A stretch of DNA of 64,000 nucleotides, taken from Porphyridium purpureum (taxonomy: Eukaryota > Rhodophyta > Bangiophyceae > Porphyridiales > Porphyridiaceae). Location of the stretch: contig VRMN01000001.1 in assembly GCA_008690995.1 (NCBI GenBank), positions 124,001-188,000 of the forward strand. Direction: 5' to 3'. This document shows, one piece after another, positions 40,214 to 50,057 of the stretch; position 1 is the first letter of the stretch, and every line of letters starts with the position of its first letter. The notes under the pieces are model-generated. The model saw nothing but the letters and a program-made list of their open reading frames with translations. It made no database searches and was not told the origin of the DNA. The translations under genes were made by a program, and so were the position numbers.

Positions 40214-40495
40214 GGCGGAAGCCGTCTGCGCGTATATTGATCACATGCTTAACTTCGTGTTCGCTTGATCGGTCGTGGGTTTATTTGGTTTGTATCATCT
40301 TTGCTTCGGGGAGTTGGCTCGTGTGGAACGTCGGGTGTCAACTTCGGACGCGGTCGTTGTGTCTCGCTTGACATCGACCCCAACCGCGATACGGAGCTCG
40401 TGAGTGATAGAATCAAGAAGCGAAACAGTCCATCGCCTGGACCATCACGAGATCGTCGCGCCAGGAGGCGGACCTCGTGATCATAACTGTCGGTC

Positions 40496-43400
40496 ATGGA
40501 CGACCGTGAGCAGGAGCAGTCACGTCTGCGCGCAATTATGGCAGCGAGACAGCAATCGTTGGAACCACAACCTCTGCAGCAGGGTGGAGGTACGCAAGGC
40601 AATGCACAGGCTGGTCCATCGCCGACCGAGTTTGACATGTTGATGGCCAGGGTGAGAGCGGAATTATCCGCCGACTTACGCATGGCACAGCAGCGCATTG
40701 AGGGTCTGGAGAGCGATTTGGCGCACGAAAGAGCAGCGCGATCGGCTTTGGCGTCCGCGGGCGCGGGGCAGGTGGTTCATCAGCGGGGAAAGTTGCTTGA
40801 ACCTGCACGTATGCCGGCGTATGACGGGAAAAGAGACCTAGTAAAGATCCTGACGTGGATTTCGGCGGCTCGCGACCGAGTGATTGAGCCGTACAAGGAC
40901 GAAGTCGCGGCGGTTGGCGAATCTTGGGACGACGCAGCCGAAAAGAGGGTCGTTCGAAACCTCGCTGGGTTCCTGACGGATGACGCGCAGTTGTGGTGGA
41001 TTCGCCTGAGGGAGCAGCCGTTCACGGTTGAAGCATTTCTAGCCGCGCTCGAGATGCGGTTCGCCCCGGTGAACCCAGGCGCTCGGGCTAGAGATGAGCT
41101 GTTCGCGTTGGAGCAGAATAGCACGAGCGTGGAAGAGTATACAAATACTTTCTCCTCGCTCTGTCTGCGCATTGAAGACGCCACAGAGTCTGAATTGTTC
41201 GACAAGTACAAGCGAGGGCTTGACAAGGACATTAGGGTGCAAACCGAACTTAAGGGCACATCCAGCTTGGAAGAAGTTATCCGCGTAGCTTCGGAGATCG
41301 ATGCCATCATGCACCCGGAACGCGCCCGGACTGCCAAGAAAGGGCAGACGCCCTACGGGGACGGACCGGCTCCCATGGAGCTGGGCTCCGCTGAGCGCGG
41401 CGGGAAAAGCGTAGGTGCTGGCAGCGGCGGTAAAAGAAAGAGTGGTCGAAAGAAGTGGAAGGCTCGGGACAGCGGGAGGAGAGATGGTCTGAAAAAGGAT
41501 CAATGCGCCAACTGCAAACGCATAGGGCATTGGAAAAAGGATTGCCCGGAGCTCGCCGCACAGGCGGCTGAGCTGGAACTACTCACTGCGAGCACCAGAC
41601 CAAAAGTCGAGAGGCTTGTGAAGAGAAAAATGTGGGTGAATGGTCACCAAGTCGACGCAGTGTTTGATACAGGCGCGACGAACACATATGCTTCGCTCGC
41701 TTTCTGTGAGAAAATTGGTGTGGCGGTGGACCGGCGCGCTGCCGTGGGAGGAGTTCGCTTGGCGGATGGTACCATGTGCAGGCCCGAAGGGACCGCGCGC
41801 CTGACGTTGAGAATGCATGGGGCTCGGGATGCAAAGTTGTCCGCGGTGGTACACAGAGCGCGTCACGAGCTCATAGTGGGCCTGGACTGGCTGAGGGCGC
41901 AGAAGGCGCATTTGTCCGTGGGAGGCATGGAACTACTCAGCACGGATGCGGAGAAAATCAATGAGAAGCCCAATGAGCCAATTAGAGCCACAGAGCCGGT
42001 GAGGGTTCTGGACCACGACCTTTTGCATATGCCTGCGAAGGAAGATTGTGGGATTTGTGCCCTGGGCAAAATACAGAGAGTGCGCGCGGTGCGTCGCAAA
42101 GAGAGTGACTCCAATGCAATCATCGACTTTAATGAGGCCGTCTCCATTGATCTCGTGGACCCCTCCTCGGTTGGTGTGGATGGGACGAGATGGGTTCTGG
42201 TACACAAAGACATCGGAACGGGCTGGGTCTCTGTGACGGGCCTGAGGAATAAACTCGCCGACACGGCCTCGTTCGCGTTTCGAGAGATACAGCGGGGCCG
42301 CGGTTGGCCTCGGCTGGTGAAAAGCGATGGCGGCGGAGAATTTGGAGGTGTTTTCGAAGACATGCTCCGAGACCACCTGGTTGCCCACGAAAAGGGCATA
42401 GCGAGGCGTTCAAACACGCATGCCAGTCAAGAGAGGCTTCACAGGGACATGAATGCGACGGTGAGGGCGCTTCTAATCCAGTCCGGGTTGCCATCGTCAT
42501 GGTTCTGCTTCGCGGCTCGGTATTGGGCGGATGCTCGAAATCTCGTTTGGGCTGGGCGCGGAGGCGGTACCACCGCGTACGAGAAACGATTCAATACTAA
42601 ATGGAAATTGGAGCTGCCTGCGTTTGGCCGGGGCGTCGTAGTTTACGACGAGGCTTCCGACAAGAATGAACCGAAGGGCTCTGTCGCAATCGTGGTCGGT
42701 TTTCGGATACCAGAATCAGCAGTCATCAAACAACGACTGAATTGCCTGGTGATCCCTGTTTCAGATATGAGGCCGGCAGCGGCGCGATGGGTACAAGAAT
42801 GGAAACTGCTCAAAGAAAAGTATCCCGTCGTAAGAAAACAGCTCAGGCCCGTTGAAGAAGAATTCGCCCGCCCGCCGGACCCTAAACCAGTTGCTGACGA
42901 CGAGGGGCAGCAGTACCCTGGAAGCGGTAGGAATGATAAGAGCGACGAGACCGGCGAGACCTCGGAAACCGAGCCGCCGGCCGACTCAAGAGAGAAAAGT
43001 AATGAGATAGAAACAGGTTTCAAAGAATGCGTACGTGCAAGCGAAACAGAAGCGCCTCCGATGGGGCCGCTCGCGACAGTAGACGGTCGATCGCGAAAGG
43101 GCTCGTGGAGCAGCGAGCAAATTGCGGCTATTTCGGGCGGCTTCACACGACTGGGTCCAAAGTGGTCGCAAATTATCAAAGAGAGTAAGGCCGCCTTGGC
43201 TGGTAAAACAGCGAAAGACGTGCGCTCGAAAGCGCAGGCGCTCGGATTGCTCGGCTCACAAGCCCAAGGTCTTGGCGAACACAGGCGCGGGAGGAGCGGG
43301 GCCTTGCGGCGCGCGAGGGTGAAGTTCGTAGAAGTTGCGGAAAAAGGGGTGTCGGCGCGGGCAGAGAAGGTCAGCGTGCCTCTTGCCGGAGCGACGGCCT

Positions 43401-45088
43401 TAGTTCAAGAGCTGCTGGTAACGCAGGTGATCGAATCCAAGAGTGCCATGGCCTCGAGTGCCGGTCGCGATGCTTTTGTCCGCGAGTTGACCGCGTTGAG
43501 AAGCGTCGGCGCGCTTCCGCTGGAGAAAGCGGTCGAGCGCAGAACGGCGACGCGAACGCCGCACGCACAGTTTGTGAAGCTGAAGGCCGTGTTCGGAATC
43601 AAAAATGCCGAACTAGGGCCCAGCGCGTGGAAACACAAGTGCCGACTTGTGTGTCAAGGGTGCGTGGTTAGAGACGCAACCGGAACCCTGGTTGTGAACC
43701 CATTTGATTGGGAGAAGCCGCCTGGTTTAGTAGCCATCAGGGCCGCATTAAGCGCAGCGCTGTTGGAGCACGGAGAACAGGCTGACGCTGCGTTCTTCGA
43801 CGTGGACAACGCATACGTACACGCGCCCCTCGGGGGTCCTCCGACATTCGTCGAATTAGCCGGTCTTACTCGCTGGTTGAGAGGTTGCATACCGTCCAGT
43901 CTGTCGTCAAAGCTCGAAGCCATGGAGAGGCCCGTCGTCAGGCTGCCCATGGCGCTGTATGGCTTGCCACGCAGCGGAAGCGACTTTGGAGCTCACGCAC
44001 GGTCAAGACTTGAAGGTCTGGGTTGGAAAGAATCCGCCTCAGATAAGAACGTATACTGGAGAAAGCGAATGGGTAAGACGGAATGGACAGTCCTATACGT
44101 TGATGATGGGGCGGTTTTCGGTGACAGTGGGGCAATACGGGAGGCGGTTGCGGAGATGAAAAAGGAGTTCTCTATCACCCGCGCGATTGAATACATGCGC
44201 GAAGCGACAAAAGAAAACCCTGTGCGGTTCCTGGGCATCGGGTTCTATGTCGACAAAGACATGGACGGTGCCTGGGTGATGAGTTCACGAGAGTATGCAC
44301 GGCATATGCTAGCAGACGGTCAAGAGAGGCAGGCGCGAAAGACTCCGATGTCTTGTAAACCTGAGCCCGACAGAGATGGCGAGGTCTGTGACAAGAGCGT
44401 GAGACGCACCTTGGGGCGTATTTTGTGGCTGGTTCGGACAACCAGGCCAGATCTGGCATTCGCAGTTGGTACGGTAGCGCGCTGCACGGATCGCTGGGGT
44501 GAAGAAGCCGAAAAGGGCCTGAACGACATCATGCGGTACCTGCAGGGCAGTGCCGATGCGGTGTTGGTGTTTCGCGTGCCACCTCTTTCGGGTGCCGGCA
44601 GGGCCTTGCCTGTGTCTGTATCTTGTTATACTGACGCAGACTTCAGCGCAGAGAGGTCGACTAGCGGCGTGTGCACTTTCTTTGTTGGTAAGAATACGAG
44701 ACACCTTGTGGACTGGTCAAGTGGGCGGCAACGCCGGACCGCGACCTCAACCGCCGAGGCGGAACTGATCGCTGCACATACAGCAGTGCAGTATCGTGTC
44801 TTTCCGCTGGGCGTGTTTATCGAAGAATGGCACAATGTATGGCCAAAGGTGGCCATGTATGTCGACAATGAGACCGCGCTAAACGCGATCAACAAGGGAT
44901 GGAGTGACAAGATGTTGCATCTTCACAAGATGCAGAAAATCAGCCTGAAATGGCTGAACGAAGTGTCCAAGGACGGCCTGGCAGACTTCGTGCACGTGAA
45001 CAGCAAAGACAATCTTGCAGACGGTTTGACGAAGAATCTCGCAGTCGACTCGTTCCAAAAGCAACGCCATGGTTGGTGCGTCGTCTGA
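40496..45088 (+). CDS. gag-pol polyprotein of copia family B with SANT/Myb-like domain
   Basis: 1530 residues from the ATG at 40496. Domains in order: gag (about 1-330), CCHC zinc knuckle C-A-N-C-K-R-I-G-H-W-K-K-D-C (337-350), aspartic protease with D-T-G-A-T (391-395), an H-x-C-x-x-C type pre-integrase segment (about 507-525), integrase core (about 540-740), an acidic linker, a SANT/Myb-like domain (about 867-915), reverse transcriptase with catalytic Y-V-D-D (1201-1204) and RNase H with Y-T-D-A-D-F, S-T-A-E-A-E-L and N-L-A-D-G-L-T-K (about 1375-1530). Carrying gag and pol in one frame is usual for copia. The SANT/Myb-like segment is not a standard part of the family. Confidence 0.92.
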   Translation: MDDREQEQSRLRAIMAARQQSLEPQPLQQGGGTQGNAQAGPSPTEFDMLMARVRAELSADLRMAQQRIEGLESDLAHERAARSALASAGAGQVVHQRGKLLEPARMPAYDGKRDLVKILTWISAARDRVIEPYKDEVAAVGESWDDAAEKRVVRNLAGFLTDDAQLWWIRLREQPFTVEAFLAALEMRFAPVNPGARARDELFALEQNSTSVEEYTNTFSSLCLRIEDATESELFDKYKRGLDKDIRVQTELKGTSSLEEVIRVASEIDAIMHPERARTAKKGQTPYGDGPAPMELGSAERGGKSVGAGSGGKRKSGRKKWKARDSGRRDGLKKDQCANCKRIGHWKKDCPELAAQAAELELLTASTRPKVERLVKRKMWVNGHQVDAVFDTGATNTYASLAFCEKIGVAVDRRAAVGGVRLADGTMCRPEGTARLTLRMHGARDAKLSAVVHRARHELIVGLDWLRAQKAHLSVGGMELLSTDAEKINEKPNEPIRATEPVRVLDHDLLHMPAKEDCGICALGKIQRVRAVRRKESDSNAIIDFNEAVSIDLVDPSSVGVDGTRWVLVHKDIGTGWVSVTGLRNKLADTASFAFREIQRGRGWPRLVKSDGGGEFGGVFEDMLRDHLVAHEKGIARRSNTHASQERLHRDMNATVRALLIQSGLPSSWFCFAARYWADARNLVWAGRGGGTTAYEKRFNTKWKLELPAFGRGVVVYDEASDKNEPKGSVAIVVGFRIPESAVIKQRLNCLVIPVSDMRPAAARWVQEWKLLKEKYPVVRKQLRPVEEEFARPPDPKPVADDEGQQYPGSGRNDKSDETGETSETEPPADSREKSNEIETGFKECVRASETEAPPMGPLATVDGRSRKGSWSSEQIAAISGGFTRLGPKWSQIIKESKAALAGKTAKDVRSKAQALGLLGSQAQGLGEHRRGRSGALRRARVKFVEVAEKGVSARAEKVSVPLAGATALVQELLVTQVIESKSAMASSAGRDAFVRELTALRSVGALPLEKAVERRTATRTPHAQFVKLKAVFGIKNAELGPSAWKHKCRLVCQGCVVRDATGTLVVNPFDWEKPPGLVAIRAALSAALLEHGEQADAAFFDVDNAYVHAPLGGPPTFVELAGLTRWLRGCIPSSLSSKLEAMERPVVRLPMALYGLPRSGSDFGAHARSRLEGLGWKESASDKNVYWRKRMGKTEWTVLYVDDGAVFGDSGAIREAVAEMKKEFSITRAIEYMREATKENPVRFLGIGFYVDKDMDGAWVMSSREYARHMLADGQERQARKTPMSCKPEPDRDGEVCDKSVRRTLGRILWLVRTTRPDLAFAVGTVARCTDRWGEEAEKGLNDIMRYLQGSADAVLVFRVPPLSGAGRALPVSVSCYTDADFSAERSTSGVCTFFVGKNTRHLVDWSSGRQRRTATSTAEAELIAAHTAVQYRVFPLGVFIEEWHNVWPKVAMYVDNETALNAINKGWSDKMLHLHKMQKISLKWLNEVSKDGLADFVHVNSKDNLADGLTKNLAVDSFQKQRHGWCVV
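43088..43255 (+). other. SANT/Myb-like domain inside copia polyprotein
   Basis: Residues 865-920 read G-S-W-S-S-E-Q-I-A-A-I-S-G-G-F, then G-P-K-W-S-Q-I-I-K-E, then K-T-A-K-D-V-R-S-K-A-Q-A-L-G. This follows the three-helix SANT/Myb layout: W plus acidic start of helix 1, a G-x-x-W-S-x-I turn into helix 2, and an R/K-T-x-x-D-V-x-x-K recognition helix. It is closest in style to telomere-repeat-binding Myb domains. The assignment rests on motif reading only. Confidence 0.7.
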
Positions 45089-45134
45089 ACCTCGAGACAG
45101 AGTGGAGTCCGGTGATTTGCGCGTGAGGAGGCGC

Positions 45135-45447
45135 GTGGGAACGATGAGGTCCCGCTGAACCGCGGACTCCCGTGTTCACTTGGCCGGCGGTGCGGCATAA
45201 GTACGTTCTGTGGAGCGGCCGGGTCCCGGCCGGATAACTAGCGAAGATAAGAGACTCTTTAGCGTGGTGAGGTAAAGGTTCGTCGTTTATTCGGAGCGAT
45301 AGGGAGCCGGCGCAGAATCGTCTGCGCGCCTCGAAGAGTCCGCCATATTAGTGGCCCACGTGTTGCACGTTTCGCCGTGCGCACCCGCACCCCTTTCGGG
45401 CGTAGCATCGATCTTTCTCGGCCGATCCCTTGGAGCACCTCTCCAAG
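45135..45447 (+). repeat. 3' LTR, copia family B
   Basis: Looks identical over 313 bases to 39886-40198. It is preceded by a purine-rich gcgtgaggaggcgc stretch that could be the plus-strand primer tract. Confidence 0.95.
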
Positions 45448-45453
45448 ATAAAC
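45448..45453 (+). repeat. target-site duplication, right (ATAAAC)
   Basis: Partner of 39880-39885. Confidence 0.85.
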
Positions 45454-46434
45454 ACTGTACTCGGTGTACTCGGTGTACTTAGTGTACAGTTGCGCCCGAG
45501 CGTTTTGTGGAAGGCCGACTTGGTGGTGAGTGTGGGAACGGCCAGTGAGTTGGGAAAAGTGGGAGTGTTGGACGCGCGAGTGCGATGCGTGGTGGAGCGG
45601 CGGCCGGACAGAGGTGCCGGCAAATGCGCTGATGCGCGCCCTCGTCAAACGCGACCTGGACGCTGTCAGTGCGGGTGTGTGCGCGGATGCCAAGTTGCTG
45701 CGATTGAATGCAGCGTTCGGAGGAATGAGTGTGCGCCGTTAAGCGGGATGGCTGACCTTTTGCAGACGCCGTGCCGCGGCTGCTCGCTCGCGATGCGCAA
45801 CTTTACTTCTCGAGTAGACGTATGGTCGCTCTGAATGATGGCGTATCTGGTCAGCATGGTAAGGGCATTGTCAAGGCGCTTCGGAATCCCGGTGCGGACA
45901 CGTACCAGTGAACCACCTCGAAAGTCACACTGCTAAGTGCCGTGGCGGCGAGCAGGGCGCGTGGATGTTGTCCAGTGACCCTTACTTTGAGGCACAGATA
46001 TGGCTGCTCCGGAACAGACTCGTGAAAAGACCCGCCCGACACCTCGCCGTGGAACTTACGCATCGGCATGTTGTTGAGCTGGCTTGGAAGCCGGCCTCGG
46101 TGTGAACAAGGTTTGACGTGAACGGCCCCTGTGCATAGTATGTAGCCTTGCACTGGGACTTGCTTGATGTAGAAAGAATCCTTTTGGCACATGGCGCAGA
46201 CTCAAATGCCAAGACGCACGGCGGTGACCCGCCGTTGGACAGTGGACATCTTTTCAAAGAAACAAGTCCACTTCCCAGGAGATGGTGTTGTTCGCTTGGG
46301 ACGTTTAGCAGTGGGAGTTTGCCTGGGTCACAGTCACAAGGGTCAGAGGAACACCGTGGAGCGGAGTTGTAGAGTGCTTTTTTAAAAAAAACGGGCTGTT
46401 CTTCCACTTAGTTTACGTCGCGCTCAAGGGAACG
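45454..46434. other. intergenic, 3' side of ASF1
   Basis: No gene is supported. Immediately after the element lie three near-tandem units of the form GTGTACT(C/T) (about 45457-45489). The rest holds only short open frames without family features. Confidence 0.45.
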
Positions 46435-47055
46435 CTAAATTCGTAGCGCGAGCAGCTGCTCTCGACTCATGGGCACGTTAGACGTATTCTTCGCTTCCTC
46501 GTTGTTGCCCCAGTATGGTTCGTCCATGTCCATATCCATGTCGGTCATGCACTTTGCGCTCTGTCCATCCACGGTGGTGGCGTCGCCCACAAAGTCAAAC
46601 TTGTGCGGGAATTTCGTGACGCGCGGCTGGTCTGCGCCAATGTTGCGCACGATCTTATGCACCAGAGCATGCGCCGGCGGGTTTTCCGCGAGCTCGGGAT
46701 CAACATACTCGTTATTAACGTAGTACCCCACGCGGATAAACTCCTTGTCCTTATAGCTACACGACAGAAGAATAATCGTGACGCCCAATACGTCTTCTTC
46801 GGGAAGCAGCTCAAACTTGGGCGCATCTACTTGAAGTACAAAGCCGAACCGGCCGACCGCATCCGCTGGAAGCAGCACCACATCCAAGTCTTGGTCGTAC
46901 GACTCGTCCTCGGCAGAGCCGACATAGGTCACTTTCCACTCAATGTCATCTTCGAGCGCCTCTCTAACCTCGTACGTAATTTCAAACTGGATGGGACTCG
47001 TGAATGTGGCTGGATTCTCAAGCACGCTCACATTCACAATATCCACAGCTGCCAT
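46435..47055 (-). CDS. ASF1: histone chaperone ASF1
   Basis: ASF1 binds histone H3-H4 dimers and hands them to CAF-1 or HIRA during replication and transcription. The first 155 residues of the 206-residue product are the conserved immunoglobulin-like core. It starts V-D-I-V-N-V-S-V-L-x-N-P-A-x-F-x-S-P-I-Q-F-E, continues with D-I-E-W-K-V-T-Y-V-G-S-A, D-Q-x-L-D-x-V-L-x-x-P and G-V-T-I-I-L-L-S-C-S-Y, and ends with R-V-G-Y-Y-V-N-N-E-Y and V-R-N-I-x-x-x-x-P-R-V-T-x-F. An acidic C-terminal tail of about 50 residues follows, as in fungal ASF1, though shorter. The ATG at 47055 is the first in frame and gives the canonical N-terminus. E2F-like and Myb-like sites lie 430-620 bp upstream. Confidence 0.95.
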   Translation of the reverse strand: MAAVDIVNVSVLENPATFTSPIQFEITYEVREALEDDIEWKVTYVGSAEDESYDQDLDVVLLPADAVGRFGFVLQVDAPKFELLPEEDVLGVTIILLSCSYKDKEFIRVGYYVNNEYVDPELAENPPAHALVHKIVRNIGADQPRVTKFPHKFDFVGDATTVDGQSAKCMTDMDMDMDEPYWGNNEEAKNTSNVPMSREQLLALRI

Positions 47056-47487
47056 CGTTCCCTGTCAACGCCAAAGAGCACGACGTCGGTCGCGACGTCA
47101 GCCACTGCGCCAGCTGCAGCCCTATGCGTCCCCCTCTCCGCGCGCCGCCAACCCTCCCCTTTCCTATCCCCTCCTTCCCCACTCCCTCTCGCTTCGTCTT
47201 GCTCCCACCACGCGACACACGCGCTGCTGTCAGTGACGCGCCAAACCCAGCTGCGGACACGTCCGTGTGCGTGACAACCTCGCCGAGGACACCTGCCGTG
47301 CTCCTTCTCTTCGTGCAACAATAGCCCGCGCGCCGCTGAGCCACGAAGCACCAAGCCGGTTCTTCCACGCCTTTTCTGTGCCTTCGACAACCGACGCGCC
47401 CACTCGCACGCCGTACGCCGCGCGCTCGCGCCTTGCCGCTCCCGGTTCGCGCGCAACTTGGTCCCGCGCCTGCCGCACGCACGTTTG

Positions 47488-47560
47488 CTTTTTCGCGCGC
47501 CAACTCAAGCACGCACGCCATTTCGGCTTCTCCGGTTTCCCGGTTTCCCGGTTTCCCGCG
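47488..47560 (-). promoter_or_regulatory. E2F-like sites and ggtttccc tandem, upstream of ASF1
   Basis: TTTTTCGCGCGCC (about 47489-47501) and TTTCCCGC (47553-47560) fit the E2F consensus TTTSSCGC. The second is the last of three tandem ggtttccc units. E2F sites are known to drive S-phase genes such as histone chaperones in plants and animals. Whether the host uses them here is inference. Confidence 0.35.
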
Positions 47561-47639
47561 ACGTGCTGCTTACACAACACCATCATCTAACAACCGCGCG
47601 TGTTTTGCTAGAAAAACACGGCGGCTCGAGCGTCAAATC

Positions 47640-47677
47640 TTAACGGTTTGCTTGGCGTTTCGGCGTTAAACCGTTAA
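47640..47677. promoter_or_regulatory. inverted pair TTAACGGTTT / AAACCGTTAA
   Basis: A perfect 10-bp inverted repeat with an 18-base spacer. AACGG is the core of Myb (MSA-type) sites. It sits about 590-620 bp upstream of the ASF1 start codon. Confidence 0.4.
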
Positions 47678-48818
47678 AGAAAGAAGTACAGTGCGTACAG
47701 TAGTGGGTGGGGAGTGAAGGCGCTTGTGGTTGGTGCGCGCGGGGGAACTGGTGACAGGTGTGGAGAGTTGCGGCGGTGTGGTTGTGGAGTGGAAGACCAA
47801 AGCTCCACTGATGCGCAGCAGACATGGGCGTGAAATGCTCTGCTCGTATATGCGCAGGCGTCGGCACGCTGCGTAGTGTGTGCGGAGCTCGACACGATAC
47901 AGGCCTGGTCACGTTGACGTGTGTCTATGTGATCGTTTCCTGCAGCCGGGACACGGACGAGGGAACCTGAGGGCTGCAATTTATTATTTTTTTGCCTGAC
48001 TTTTCCTTCAGCAGGCGTGGGAACAGAGGCGCTATTCGGAATGCTGATATTCTGCTCATGTTACTGCTCCTGCTGGTGGTGATCCGGGCCAAAGCAAACC
48101 TAAATGCAACCGTAACATCGCGAACTTTGGCAAGACGGATGAGATCAGCGATCCAAACATGCGCGCGACGCGTGCAATGCAGACTCGGACTGCTGCCAAT
48201 CAAAGGGCGCGTGCAAACGTCGTGTCAAGGGGTCCCAATCTCCATCTGATTCCTTTCACTGTGTCGCTGCATCTCGCACAGCGTGACGAAATGGGAAACG
48301 AGACCCACGCATGTGGAACGTGGAGACAGAGAGAAGCGGCATCCATTCGTAGAGTACGGTACCAGTACCTGTGCGTGTATGTCTTTCCAGAGCTCGAGCT
48401 TATGCTTCGTATACTTTATTTCTCTGCAACATTACACTGTACAACACCAGCTCTTCAATGCCATAATTCACTTCTGAACCTTTGGTGGTCGTCCTTTCTA
48501 TCGTCGTTGGCGCTAACATCATCATCTCCACAACTATCATCATCAACATGAAATCTGTGTCATTCGCGTATCCCGAAACATTCTCGTTCTCCAATGACCG
48601 GCAAGTCCTACCCTTTCTTTCCGCGGCGTGCTCCATCAGCGAAGCAGAGAAGCTGTATGCGCCCATGAGCCCGGTCGAATTCTAAAACGTGGGTACCTTT
48701 GCTGCGGGCCAATGTCCTTTGCTTCCATCCCCGTGTTCTCTTCTGGCCGATACATAGGAAAGTACAGTCGATGTCCACGACCAAGATCTGGGGCCAAGAG
48801 TCCTGACGACATCTCCTG

Positions 48819-50057
48819 CTAGCTGCCCTGCTGCTTGCCGTAGAATTTGGACAGTTCCGATAAGTTTCCGTGCACGGAGCTCTCGTCTTGGCTCATGAGC
48901 AGAGCCTGCGACTGCGGCTGGTAAGACTTTGGTGGGCCTGGTGCGAATCGATGCCCGTGATCGACATTGGATGTGGAGCCGTACAGCTGGTTCTGCGGCA
49001 AGGAGCTCGGAAACGATATCCGTATGTCACGACATGAGCGCTGCGAGGACCCAAATACGACCGGCGCCGAACCAAGAAGCGAGCTGGCTTGGCGCGTGTC
49101 AGTTGTGTCGTCTGTAACGGGCAGCTGCGGCTCAAAGCGGCCCATGTCTTCGTGCGACGACTGCTGCTTCGGGATTTCCCAGAAAAGCGCAATTAGTATC
49201 AAAACTGGAACGATCTCCCACAGAAGCAGTGACGTAAAGACCAGCACAGGTCTTCTGTGGAATGAGATCATGGAACGAGACTCGTCCATGAATCCCCACC
49301 GGTACAAGCCGACGGCGCTCAGGTCGCACAGCGCCCGTGTCGAGCACACAAACACCAGAATACCCGTGACTACCACCATGCGCTCGACCGTATGGTGCCG
49401 CTTGCGGTTCATTCCGACGGCAAAGAGAGGCTGCAGCGTCTCGTTTTGCAGCATCCGCTTCATCTTCCGGTGGCACGAGCCGATGACGACGGCCAGAGAG
49501 CCGAACACGACGCCAGTGATGCCGAGGTGCACGCGGATCGAGTCGCGCAGTCCGTACATGGGAACGACGTAGCTCAGCGCGACGATGGACGCAAACATCA
49601 TGAGCACGGCGAGCACGTAGCACACGGTCCAGATAGTTCTGCGCGTGCTCCAGCTCTCGCGCTCGAGCAGGTAGCTGCAGAACATGACGAGCAGCGCAAA
49701 GCTGGCAAACTCAAAGGTCGCGGGCATCCACTCGAGCGTGAATGCCAGGAACGACGGCTCGAGCGGCTGCATGAGGACGAGCGCGCGCACGGCGGCCCAT
49801 CCCATGCACATGACCAGAAACGCGCACTGGAAGGAGAGCATGGAGTGGCGATGGTACGCAATGCGCGAGAGCTGCCACAGAATGAGCAGGACGAGGAGGA
49901 TGTAGAAGCCTCCCAGCAGCTGCGCGGCGCGCGACGGCGCAAACTGCTCCTGGTTGTACGGCAGGCGCGAGAGCTCGCGCGCGACGCCGACGCTGCTGAG
50001 CAGCGCGCGCGCGGGCGGGGCCGCGCGCGGCCGACCCATCACCCACGCATCTGCCAT
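48819..50057 (-). CDS. TOM1/GPR137-like seven-span membrane protein
   Basis: The 412-residue product has seven hydrophobic segments (about residues 46-66, 73-95, 106-130, 142-164, 176-193, 226-247 and 271-294) and a hydrophilic Ser/Gln-rich C-terminal tail of about 115 residues. The layout and motifs such as L-L-x-x-W-Q-L-x-R-I and S-T-R-A-L-C-D-L-S match the THH1/TOM1/TOM3 family of plants and GPR137 of animals. These are proteins of vacuolar or lysosomal membranes, and plant TOM1 is known as a host factor for tobamovirus replication. The cellular role is poorly known. The start was set at the ATG at 50057. The open frame extends further only through a GTG. A GGTGTACACC palindrome lies 260 bp upstream. 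Confidence 0.75.
   Translation of the reverse strand: MADAWVMGRPRAAPPARALLSSVGVARELSRLPYNQEQFAPSRAAQLLGGFYILLVLLILWQLSRIAYHRHSMLSFQCAFLVMCMGWAAVRALVLMQPLEPSFLAFTLEWMPATFEFASFALLVMFCSYLLERESWSTRRTIWTVCYVLAVLMMFASIVALSYVVPMYGLRDSIRVHLGITGVVFGSLAVVIGSCHRKMKRMLQNETLQPLFAVGMNRKRHHTVERMVVVTGILVFVCSTRALCDLSAVGLYRWGFMDESRSMISFHRRPVLVFTSLLLWEIVPVLILIALFWEIPKQQSSHEDMGRFEPQLPVTDDTTDTRQASSLLGSAPVVFGSSQRSCRDIRISFPSSLPQNQLYGSTSNVDHGHRFAPGPPKSYQPQSQALLMSQDESSVHGNLSELSKFYGKQQGS

Larger units (their letters stand above)
39886..45447 (+). mobile_element. Ty1/copia element, family B, looks whole
   Basis: A 5562-bp element with 313-bp LTRs (39886-40198 and 45135-45447) that look identical by eye, and direct repeats ATAAAC at both flanks. 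One long reading frame (40496-45088) encodes gag through RNase H. Its primer-binding site matches the anticodon arm of initiator tRNA-Met. Identical LTRs mean a very recent insertion and the copy looks whole. The old copia fossil at 3829-8950 is a distant relative. The polyprotein carries a SANT/Myb-like domain. Confidence 0.95.
47056..48818. other. intergenic with ASF1 upstream elements
   Basis: 1.76 kb without a supported gene. The ASF1-proximal half is pyrimidine-rich and has E2F-like and Myb-like motifs (47488-47677). The distal half is AT-richer and contains the 3' flank of the TOM1-like gene. A 67-codon plus-strand frame (48482-48685) is hydrophobic at its start but has no family features. 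Confidence 0.45.
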
